DNA of 5,621 bases, taken from assembly GCA_003670425.1 (NCBI GenBank), contig QWRL01000056.1, positions 6,567 to 12,187 on the forward strand, written 5' to 3'. Shown here piece by piece: positions 1-5,621 of this stretch (position 1 is its first letter; the number at the start of each line of letters is the position of its first letter). The notes below the pieces were generated by a model. That model was not told where the DNA came from. It was given only the letters and a program-made list of their open reading frames with translations, and made no database searches. A program made the translations under genes and the position numbers. Source of the DNA: Chloroflexota bacterium. GTDB taxonomy: Bacteria; Chloroflexota; Anaerolineae; Anaerolineales; UBA11657.

Positions 1-199
1 CCAAATCCCTGAACTACAGCGGCCACTGGCCAACGTTACTGCGATTAAGCAGGCGGCCGCCGCCTACACCGAAGCTTTAGCCTACGCGGACGAACCCGAA
101 TACAGCGCACTGCTTGAACAGCTCCGTAACCTGACCGCACGGCTGTTAGATGCACAGGAAACTCTTGCCAGCGCACAACTCGCAGCCGGGGAACCGCAA
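1..199 (+). repeat. Copy 1 of a near-identical 309-bp-period tandem repeat
   Basis: This stretch matches 310-508 at 196 of 199 positions by hand alignment. The three differences are 37 T/A (silent, Val), 47 A/C (Lys against Gln) and 123 T/G (Leu against Arg). The 309-base offset equals 103 codons, so the reading frame is kept. It encodes the 66-residue block running from QIPELQRPLA to LAAGEPQ. Identity could continue left of position 1, which cannot be seen. After position 199 the two copies diverge abruptly. Confidence 0.95.
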
Positions 200-3100
200 A
201 AGGCAATTGACGGAATGCGCTCCACGCTGAGCCTGGACCTATCCACAACGCAACGGGTACAGGTACTCAAGTTGTCAGCGACGCTGTATCTTGCTGCGCC
301 TGCATCCATCCAAATCCCTGAACTACAGCGGCCACTGGCCAACGTAACTGCGATTCAGCAGGCGGCCGCCGCCTACACCGAAGCTTTAGCCTACGCGGAC
401 GAACCCGAATACAGCGCACTGCTTGAACAGCGCCGTAACCTGACCGCACGGCTGTTAGATGCACAGGAAACTCTTGCCAGCGCACAACTCGCAGCCGGGG
501 AACCGCAACTAGCGCTTGATGGACTACGCTCCACCCTCAGCGTTGAAATCTCCGCCCACCAACGCGCGCGAACACTGCAAACATTAGCCGCAGCGCATCT
601 CGTGATGCCCGCCGCCAACAACCTCGAAGAAGCGGATGCGCGATTGGCAGAGGCACTTACATTTGCGAACGTAAACGATCAAGCCTCCCTGCAGCAAACT
701 CGAGATGTCGTTCGCCAGCAAATCCTCGAACGCGAACGCACGAAGGGCGCGGCTCAACTTGCAGCGGGCGACTTCACTGGCGCAGAGACCTCGTTCCGTG
801 CCGCGCTGCGCTACAGCGCCGGCGAGCCGCAGCATACTCAACTGAAGCAGATGATTTCAAACGCACTGGCCGGCCCAGCCACCGCACCAGCGCTCACCGC
901 TGCTTCAAACGAGCTCGAACAAGCTTGGCTGCAGGCGCCAATCGAGCTCCAGCCTGAAATACTTTCTCAACAATCAAAGTGGCTGCTGGCACTCACGGCT
1001 CTGGGGCAGCCGGCACCCGCCGAACTGGCCGAAAAACACGCCGCCTACCCAGTACGCGCTGCGTCACCTCGCTACCTGCAAAAGATTGCCATTGCCGATC
1101 AGCTCGCATCAACGGCGCCGCAACTTGCAATCGAAGCACTCGCGACTGCCATCACCCTTGCTCCTGCAGCCGAAGACCGCGCCAGGCTGTACACCAAAAG
1201 CGCAGCGCTCCGCGCCAACATCGGAGATATCCCGAACCTAAGGCTGGCATTGGGTGAAATTGATGCTGCACTCACATCATCCACAACTGACAATCGCACC
1301 GCATTGCAAACTCTGCGCCGCAATTATCTTGGACAACTGGTGACCGCGTTCCTCGCAGCTGCAACAGCGCTCGCGCAGCAAGGCTTCACGGATGACGCCA
1401 TCACGCTGCTCACTGACGCGCTTGCCAGCGGAACCAGCGGCGCTGACGCCGCCCGCCTGAATCTAGCACGCGCCACATTTGCGCTCGGCGCGGGACATCC
1501 CGAAAGCACTGCGCGCGCCTGGACCTCCGCAACTACTGCACTCACCACAGCTGCTGATGACCAGCGTCCGGCCATTTTTGATTTGATCAAAACTATTCGT
1601 AACACACTCGAGGCCAACAGCACCGCTGCAGCCGAACGCCATCTAGCGAACGGCGATTTCGCATCTGCATCCACCGATTACCAGCGCGCACTCGAGCTGT
1701 CACATTCCCGCTCTGACAGACTGCGAATCAAGTTGCTTCTTGCCAGCGCCTTGGCTTCGAGTAACCAATTCACTTCGCTCGAAGCAGCGCTACGGGAAGC
1801 CTCGAGCGCAGCATCGATTGCCAACTTCACAGAACTTGCGCCGATAACTGCGCTTGTTGCTTCACTGACTGCAGAGCGCGATGCCCGCATCGCCGAATTA
1901 GGGGTCAACCCAAATGCGCCTTTCCCGGCGGACGCACCGCCAGAAGCGCAGCGTGCAGGCTGGGAAGCACTGGCGGCAGGCGCTATCAGTTCCAACGATC
2001 CCGAACTTATGTCCCGCGCATACTCCAACTTAGCGGAGCTCGCCGAAACCGGGCCCGCGCGGTCGGCGTATTTTCAAACGCTAACCACTATGTTGATGAA
2101 ACAACCCGCCCTCCGCTGGCTCGAAGCCGCGCAAACCAGCATCGACCAGGCACGCACTTACGGCGACACGCCTCAACAGGCCGCTCTCGCCACCCAACAA
2201 GCGCAGCTACATGGCACTCTGCTAGCAGCATACGAACTGTCGGCCAGTGCCCACAGCCAAATAAGCGAGTGGGATGCAGCCCGCGCGGATCTACAAAAGG
2301 CACTTGCTCACGCCACCGATCGCCAGCAACGCTCTGCCATTAATCTCAAGCTTGCATCCATGGCACCTGAATTAAAGAATGGAATTACTTTAGGCGCAGC
2401 CTGTGCAGATGCGAAGACCGCAATGCAATACAGCGCCGCCGCTGATTTTGACGCGCTGACTGTGAAGCGCGACGCTGTCTGCGGCCGCTTTATAAACCAG
2501 CGCGTCGAAACGGCTGCTGCGTTGGCCGCAGCCAACCAGCCGGCACTTGGTGCGCAAGTACTTGCCCCAGCTCTCGGCGCAGCCACCACTGCCAGCCAGC
2601 GCACAACATTGTTTGTGCAGCTCGCACAAAATTCTGAAGGCACCCAAACTACGACCGGCATGCGCGACACGGCGAGTTATTGGGAGCAAGCGATCCGCAG
2701 CACATCCGCAGCTGAAACGCTCCTCTATCAAACCCGGCTTGCAGATGCCACGAAAAAACTTAATGATGCACTGCGGAGCCTGGGCGAAGAGCCGAAGGCC
2801 GTAGGCGAACCTACGCGTGGAGCCGCAGCCATCATCACTGCCTTGCAGGTTGATGCCTCATCCGCAATCGCAGCGGGAAATTATGCTGCGGCTGAAGGCT
2901 CACTAACTGCAGCAATCGCAATTTCGCCAGCTAACCAATCACCGGCGTTGCAGCGCGCGCTGCTTCAGCTGCGCACCAACGCACATGCAAAACTACTCGC
3001 CACAGCTGTACTAGCTGCCAAATCAGATCTAACCGGCGCCGCAGATAATTTTGCCGCAGCCATCGCATTCGCACCCGATGCACCAGCGCGTGCAGCAGCA

Positions 3101-3511
3101 GCGCTTCAAGCCGCCAAAGTCCTCGCCAACTCACCTGCCGAACCCATAGTCGCCCGAGCACTTGATTTTCTAAACCAGGGAAGCCCGTACTTCTCCGCAT
3201 CAGAGAACGCGACAGCAGCCACGCTGCGCGCAGCACTACTCCAAAAGCTATTCGTTGGAGCGCAAACGACTGCCCAAGCTGCGCTGAACGCCGCAGACTA
3301 TGCGGAGGCGCAGGCACAGGGCCAGCGTGCCCTGGGATATACGGACAACGGACCACAGCGCGCCAGCACTTTGCTCCTGCTCGCGGACGCAGCCCACCGC
3401 GCCGGTGATAACGCCGCAGCCCGCGACTTTGCAAAGCGCGCAATGCGCCACGCCGCAGCAAACCAGCTAGAAGCCGTACGCACGCTGATTGCGCAGCTCC
3501 CACCCGCATAA
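2..3511 (+). CDS. Giant Ala-rich TPR-like helical-repeat protein, 5'-truncated by the window edge
   Basis: The frame is open from position 2 to the TAA at 3509-3511 (1169 residues). The first ATG, at 215, lies inside a repeat unit that is already running, so it is not the start; the true start is upstream. No enzyme motif is visible. The protein is helical throughout and Ala-rich (16 of 66 residues in the duplicated block). Recurrent TPR-type turns include QLAAGEPQLALDGL (G166, numbered from position 2), QLAAGDFTGAETSF (G256), QLASTAPQLAIEAL (T371), ALAQQGFTDDAITLL (G461), HLANGDFASASTDY (G551), AIAAGNYAAAEGSL (G959) and HRAGDNAAARDFAK (G1135). The C-terminus is LIAQLPPA. No membrane segment is seen in the visible part; a signal peptide or anchor could lie upstream. 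There are only two cysteines, C801 and C827. TPR solenoids usually serve as protein-binding scaffolds; the partner and cell location here are unknown. The VTT gene follows after six bases, so the two are probably co-transcribed and possibly translationally coupled. Coding status is very secure; specific function is not assigned. Confidence 0.93.
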   Translation, partial: QIPELQRPLANVTAIKQAAAAYTEALAYADEPEYSALLEQLRNLTARLLDAQETLASAQLAAGEPQKAIDGMRSTLSLDLSTTQRVQVLKLSATLYLAAPASIQIPELQRPLANVTAIQQAAAAYTEALAYADEPEYSALLEQRRNLTARLLDAQETLASAQLAAGEPQLALDGLRSTLSVEISAHQRARTLQTLAAAHLVMPAANNLEEADARLAEALTFANVNDQASLQQTRDVVRQQILERERTKGAAQLAAGDFTGAETSFRAALRYSAGEPQHTQLKQMISNALAGPATAPALTAASNELEQAWLQAPIELQPEILSQQSKWLLALTALGQPAPAELAEKHAAYPVRAASPRYLQKIAIADQLASTAPQLAIEALATAITLAPAAEDRARLYTKSAALRANIGDIPNLRLALGEIDAALTSSTTDNRTALQTLRRNYLGQLVTAFLAAATALAQQGFTDDAITLLTDALASGTSGADAARLNLARATFALGAGHPESTARAWTSATTALTTAADDQRPAIFDLIKTIRNTLEANSTAAAERHLANGDFASASTDYQRALELSHSRSDRLRIKLLLASALASSNQFTSLEAALREASSAASIANFTELAPITALVASLTAERDARIAELGVNPNAPFPADAPPEAQRAGWEALAAGAISSNDPELMSRAYSNLAELAETGPARSAYFQTLTTMLMKQPALRWLEAAQTSIDQARTYGDTPQQAALATQQAQLHGTLLAAYELSASAHSQISEWDAARADLQKALAHATDRQQRSAINLKLASMAPELKNGITLGAACADAKTAMQYSAAADFDALTVKRDAVCGRFINQRVETAAALAAANQPALGAQVLAPALGAATTASQRTTLFVQLAQNSEGTQTTTGMRDTASYWEQAIRSTSAAETLLYQTRLADATKKLNDALRSLGEEPKAVGEPTRGAAAIITALQVDASSAIAAGNYAAAEGSLTAAIAISPANQSPALQRALLQLRTNAHAKLLATAVLAAKSDLTGAADNFAAAIAFAPDAPARAAAALQAAKVLANSPAEPIVARALDFLNQGSPYFSASENATAATLRAALLQKLFVGAQTTAQAALNAADYAEAQAQGQRALGYTDNGPQRASTLLLLADAAHRAGDNAAARDFAKRAMRHAAANQLEAVRTLIAQLPPA
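310..508 (+). repeat. Copy 2 of the near-identical 309-bp-period tandem repeat
   Basis: This is the second copy of the block at 1-199 (three mismatches). The sequence that follows it (509-618, LALDGLRSTLSVEIS...) is clearly homologous to what follows copy 1 (200-309, KAIDGMRSTLSLDLS...) but much more diverged, with well under half of the residues identical. The near-identical part is therefore much younger than the overall repeat family. A third, degenerate copy follows: EALTFANVND through QLAAG keeps the same 40-residue spacing from EAL to the turn glycine as copies 1 and 2. Confidence 0.95.
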
Positions 3512-3517
3512 CAGAAC

Positions 3518-4099
3518 ATGCCCGAAACGCCACCACTCAAGTCCGCGGCCGCATCCACCGGCCTGTGGCTGCGCCTCGCCGGACTGTTGGCGGTCGTCAC
3601 GCTGTCAATCGCAATATATTTTCTGCGCCACCGCATAGTGGAATTGCAGCAAGTCGGATATGCCAGCGCGTTTTTGGTGAATGCCTTTGCAAGCAGCTCT
3701 GTCCTGCTGCCTATGCCCGGGCTTGTGTATACCTATGGGCTTGGAGCGCTGCTCAACCCTGCGCTGGTGGGTATCTGCGCTGGCTGTGGTGCAACACTCG
3801 GTGAAGTCACGGGCTACATCGCCGGGTATTCAGGCGCAGCGCTTATTGAAAACCGCCCGCTCTACGAACGTCTGTTAATTTTGATGCGCCGGCAGCAAGC
3901 CATTGCGACGCTGACCGTGTTCTTGCTGGCACTCGTACCGAACCCATTCTTTGACATAGTGGGCCTCGCAGCCGGCATGGCCAAGCTGCCGCTTCCCCGC
4001 TTTGTAATCGCCACGCTGGCCGGAAATATTTGCAAGGCGATGCTCACGGCCTATGCCGGCGCGTGGTCAATGAATTGGCTGCAGCCCCTGCTAAATTAG
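3518..4099 (+). CDS. VTT-domain (DedA/TVP38/TMEM64 superfamily) inner-membrane protein
   Basis: The product has 193 residues and is predicted to be a polytopic membrane protein. Visible elements: a short N-terminal cytoplasmic tail; TM1 at about 16-36 (LRLAGLLAVVTLSIAIYFL); a hydrophobic segment at about 48-64; the Gly-rich VTT signature G91..LGEVTGYIAGYSG (E96, G99, Y100, G103); a TM segment at about 127-140; the turn LVPNPFFDIVGLAAG (P141, P143, D146); and a final helix at about 160-183 starting LPRF. This is the usual arrangement and roughly the usual length for the superfamily, whose studied members move lipids or undecaprenyl-phosphate across membranes; activity here is inferred only from family. 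Classical DedA proteins carry arginines three residues before and after the turn proline (RFIPGVR type). Here those positions are A138 and F144, so it belongs to a divergent branch and should not be named dedA. The ATG lies six bases after the solenoid stop and has no convincing Shine-Dalgarno, which suggests coupling to upstream translation. It ends with TAG. Confidence 0.88.
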   Translation: MPETPPLKSAAASTGLWLRLAGLLAVVTLSIAIYFLRHRIVELQQVGYASAFLVNAFASSSVLLPMPGLVYTYGLGALLNPALVGICAGCGATLGEVTGYIAGYSGAALIENRPLYERLLILMRRQQAIATLTVFLLALVPNPFFDIVGLAAGMAKLPLPRFVIATLAGNICKAMLTAYAGAWSMNWLQPLLN

Positions 4100-4103
4100 C
4101 AGG
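4087..4103. terminator. 17-bp perfect palindrome at the end of the VTT gene; possible bidirectional terminator
   Basis: CCTGCTAAATTAGCAGG can form a 7-bp stem with an AAT loop, and it contains the VTT gene's TAG stop. It abuts a second perfect palindrome, GGCTGCAGCC at 4077-4086. It sits between the 3' ends of the VTT gene and the minus-strand small frame, where a shared terminator would be expected. Neither strand has the U-run of a classical intrinsic terminator, so termination is an inference from position and symmetry only. Confidence 0.3.
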
Positions 4104-4109
4104 CGAACC

Positions 4110-4247
4110 CTAGTAGGTAAGCTGCAGCAACAGCGCAAGCCCAATCACCACCAAACTCACCAACAAAAACGCAATCAGGTATCTTAACAAGCTCTAATTC
4201 CTCGGGGGCAGTTTACCATCCGGTCCGGGCACATTCCTTGCACTCAT
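4110..4247 (-). pseudogene. Small single-pass membrane protein frame interrupted by one in-frame TAG
   Basis: Read on the minus strand from ATG 4247-4245, the frame gives MSARNVPGPDGKLPPRN, a TAG at 4196-4194, then in the same frame SLLRYLIAFLLVSLVV and IGLALLLQLTY, ending at TAG 4112-4110. That is 45 sense-or-interrupted codons with a polar Gly/Pro head and one strongly hydrophobic helix with an Arg at its N-terminal edge, typical of tiny inner-membrane proteins. Three readings remain. It may be a gene broken by a nonsense mutation (a CAG-to-TAG change would do it). It may be an intact 26-residue protein starting at TTG 4190-4188 just after the stop, served by the GAGGAA at 4203-4198. Or it may be a chance hydrophobic frame. 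Genome-wide amber recoding is unlikely because the neighbouring VTT gene ends with TAG. It is convergent with the VTT gene and its 5' end overlaps the start of the LysM/M23 gene. I do not recognise a named family. Confidence 0.42.
4198..4203 (-). promoter_or_regulatory. Shine-Dalgarno-like GAGGAA favouring a TTG start for the small membrane protein
   Basis: On the minus strand GAGGAA is followed by TTAGAGC and then TTG (4190-4188), a spacing of about 7-8 bases, which is near ideal. If it is used, the translated product is a 26-residue peptide (MLRYLIAFLLVSL...) that is essentially one transmembrane helix, and the upstream TAG would be irrelevant. Six bases of purine can easily occur by chance, and the intact-looking head upstream of the TAG argues for the longer ancestral frame. 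Confidence 0.3.
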
Positions 4248-5547
4248 GGGGTGCATGTTTGGCCAAAGACTATTCAACACTGCCGCCCACGTCCTTAAAA
4301 TCGCGCTAATTGCCGCGATTGTATTAGGCGCTGCGCCCGCCGCACCCGTTTTCGCTGGCGAAACTATTCCCTACACTGTCGCCCCGGGCGACAATCTAAC
4401 CCGACTTGTCGAGCGTTTCAACAGCTCGTTGCTGGCTGTTTTGGGCGCCAATAAATTAAAGAACCAAATGTTGGTGCCCGGACAAAAACTCCTGATTCCA
4501 GTGTTGGCCGGCAACATCCACACAGTCACGCGCGGCGAAACGCTGCTGGCTCTTTCAACTATTTATGGCACATCGATCGAAGCAATCATGGCCGCGAACT
4601 ATCTCTCGAATCCAATGATCATCAACGGAATGCGCCTGGAAATCCCAGCTGCTGCGCCTTCCGCGCCTCCCCAAACTGCAGCTCCGGCAGCAGCCGACGC
4701 GGCAGCAGCGAGCCCGCAAACCGCTGCGGCTGGCGGGCTGGCTGCCGATGCCCCGCTCATAGCCGAAGCGCAAGCAGTCATCGTTCAGCCGCAACAAATC
4801 GCAAGCGCAGGCAGCCCGCAGACCGCCCGCCAGCAGCTCGCAGCCTCCGGCGGCTTGTATGTGGTGCAACCGCTGGACGCAATCAACCAGATCGCAGCAA
4901 AATTTAATGTGCCGCCCTATGTGCTGCGCCGGGTCAACAAGCTAGGAGCAAACGCCACCCTCAGGCCGGGCCAGAAACTGACAATACCTGCGCCGCTTGG
5001 CACACCCTACCTGGTGCAACCCGGCGAATCGTTCTTCGGGCTCGCACAACGCTCTGGCACCGACATTCTGTCGATTATGGCGCTCAATGGCATGACCATA
5101 CCGCTCATAATGGAGCGCTCAGAAATCGCTCTGCCGCCACAATGCCTTACGCCGGGCGTTAGCGCTGACCCCGGAACCCGCGGGTTTGCGTGGCCCACCA
5201 CATACATGTCTGGCAGCGGAAACAAATACAGCAAGCGCCACCGCGGCTATGATGTAACTGCCCCGGCTGGTACGCCGGTGTATGCCAGCAAAGGCGGCGT
5301 CGTGGCGCTGGCACAATGGACGCAATGGGGATTTGGCAACACCATCGTATTGGACCACGCCAAGGAGTGGCAAACGCTGTATGCGCACCTCGCAAGCATT
5401 GCCGTCACTTGCGGCCAAACCGTTGCCAAAGGAGACCTGCTTGGAATCTCCGGCTCCACCGGAAACTCAACCGGCCCGCACCTGCATTTCGAGATCATGC
5501 AACGCCAATCGCATGTAGATCCTGCAGAGTATCTACCGGGAGGTTAA
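4246..5547 (+). CDS. Secreted cell-wall hydrolase: signal peptide, four LysM-like repeats, M23 metallopeptidase domain
   Basis: The product has 433 residues. A Sec signal peptide is visible: basic residues R8 and K18, core ALIAAIVLGAA, likely cleavage after VFA (A37/G38). LysM 1 spans about 42-86 (YTVAPGDNL to PGQKLLIP) and LysM 2 about 91-134 (HTVTRGETL to GMRLEIP). An Ala/Pro/Gln-rich linker covers 135-203, with PQTA three times. LysM 3 spans about 204-248 (YVVQPLDAI to PGQKLTIP) and LysM 4, degenerate, about 254-298 (YLVQPGESF to SEIALPP). The M23/LytM domain spans about 314-433 and is complete: H332-x3-D336 and the second His of HLHFE (H414) match the zinc ligands, while H381 (YAHL) and H412 match the catalytic histidines. 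The family cleaves peptidoglycan cross-bridges, and LysM binds the glycan, so this is probably an envelope hydrolase acting outside the membrane. ATG 4255 is an equally good start: it keeps the signal peptide and loses only MGC. No further ATG, GTG or TTG start is available in frame, and neither candidate has a good ribosome site. The gene ends with TAA at 5545-5547. Confidence 0.92.
   Translation: MGCMFGQRLFNTAAHVLKIALIAAIVLGAAPAAPVFAGETIPYTVAPGDNLTRLVERFNSSLLAVLGANKLKNQMLVPGQKLLIPVLAGNIHTVTRGETLLALSTIYGTSIEAIMAANYLSNPMIINGMRLEIPAAAPSAPPQTAAPAAADAAAASPQTAAAGGLAADAPLIAEAQAVIVQPQQIASAGSPQTARQQLAASGGLYVVQPLDAINQIAAKFNVPPYVLRRVNKLGANATLRPGQKLTIPAPLGTPYLVQPGESFFGLAQRSGTDILSIMALNGMTIPLIMERSEIALPPQCLTPGVSADPGTRGFAWPTTYMSGSGNKYSKRHRGYDVTAPAGTPVYASKGGVVALAQWTQWGFGNTIVLDHAKEWQTLYAHLASIAVTCGQTVAKGDLLGISGSTGNSTGPHLHFEIMQRQSHVDPAEYLPGG
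5538..5543 (+). promoter_or_regulatory. GGGAGG, possible ribosome site for a downstream TTG start
   Basis: GGGAGG lies inside the last codons of the LysM/M23 gene (Pro-Gly-Gly) and is followed after seven bases by TTG at 5551-5553. The motif and spacing are close to ideal. The frame it would start (MFPRTTGPAASPAAARP...) runs to the window edge without a stop. Its codon third positions are not GC-enriched and its composition looks like a shadow frame, so the match may be coincidental. Confidence 0.22.
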
Positions 5548-5621
5548 CAATTGTTCCCACGAACCACTGGACCCGCAGCGTCACCAGCCGCAGCACGACC
5601 GGCTTCTTCCCGCCGTACTTG
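5548..5621. other. Unassigned 3' edge, 74 bases
   Basis: Two candidates compete here. One is a plus-strand TTG start at 5551 with a good ribosome site. The other is the 3' end of a convergent minus-strand gene. The minus frame read from 5620 (KYGGKKPVVLRLVTLRVQWF...) has G or C at the third position of 21 consecutive codons, unlike the mixed codon use of the other genes here, but it would run to a TGA at 5497-5495, overlapping the peptidase gene by 53 bases. A second minus frame (QVRREEAGRAAAGDAAGP...) ends at TAA 5546-5544, directly against the peptidase stop. The 10-bp palindrome AACAATTGTT (5546-5555) has no U-run. No product is assigned. Confidence 0.4.

Noticed and set aside
215..217. 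ATG at 215 as the start of the solenoid gene
   Set aside because: The same frame is open back to position 2 and encodes a complete repeat block that is duplicated at 310, so this ATG is an internal Met.
2931..3536. 201-codon open frame on the minus strand, and other long antisense frames under the solenoid gene
   Set aside because: They lie antisense to a clearly coding, Ala-rich gene. GC-rich repetitive coding DNA commonly leaves shadow frames open. Their products are Arg/Cys-rich and show no domain.
4194..4196. Reassignment of TAG to a sense codon in this organism
   Set aside because: The VTT gene ends naturally at TAG (4097-4099), right after the expected C-terminus of the family, so TAG appears to work as a stop here.
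4180..4198. TATCTT or TCTAAT as a -10 box for the LysM/M23 gene
   Set aside because: No matching -35 element lies at a usual distance, and such hexamers are common by chance in AT-richer gaps.
4673..4850. Ala/Pro/Gln-rich stretch with PQTA repeats as a separate domain or DNA repeat
   Set aside because: It is low-complexity linker sequence between LysM 2 and LysM 3. The three PQTA copies are irregularly spaced and fit compositional bias.
5546..5555. AACAATTGTT palindrome after the peptidase gene as a terminator
   Set aside because: The stem is only five AT-rich base pairs with no loop and no following U-run.

Overview
The window looks like bacterial chromosome of moderately high GC with densely packed genes. 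A tentative placement is Chloroflexota, class Anaerolineae or a near relative. The grounds are the style of the secreted LysM/M23 peptidase (a 'CGQTVAKGDLLG' stretch before the HLHFEI motif) and the 'LVPNPFFD' type of VTT membrane protein. This is family-style recognition without any database search, so treat it as a hypothesis. There are no rRNA, tRNA, CRISPR, IS or phage signatures.

Layout: (1) Positions 2-3511 (+) hold the 3' part, 1169 codons, of a giant Ala-rich TPR-like helical-repeat protein whose start lies upstream of the window. Its left end carries a near-identical 309-bp-period duplication (1-199 against 310-508). The visible protein resolves into about twelve degenerate units of 85-115 residues, which appear to be grouped in threes with a period near 290-300 residues. 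(2) Six bases later, positions 3518-4099 (+) encode a 193-aa VTT/DedA-superfamily membrane protein, almost certainly co-transcribed with the solenoid gene. (3) The 146-bp gap 4100-4245 is not empty. A 17-bp palindrome marks the end of the VTT gene. On the minus strand a 45-codon frame encodes a soluble GPDGKLPP-type head and a clean transmembrane helix, interrupted by one in-frame TAG. (4) Positions 4246-5547 (+) encode a secreted cell-wall protein with a signal peptide, four LysM-like repeats and a complete M23 metallopeptidase domain. (5) The last 74 bases (5548-5621) cannot be assigned to a gene with confidence.

The solenoid and VTT genes probably form one operon: a large helical scaffold paired with a membrane protein of a lipid-translocating superfamily. 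The LysM/M23 gene is a separate transcription unit or a distal one. The points most worth following up are the nested repeat structure of the solenoid, the stop-interrupted small membrane-protein frame, and the VTT protein's lack of the arginines of classical DedA proteins. I do not see a recognisable defence or mobile system here.
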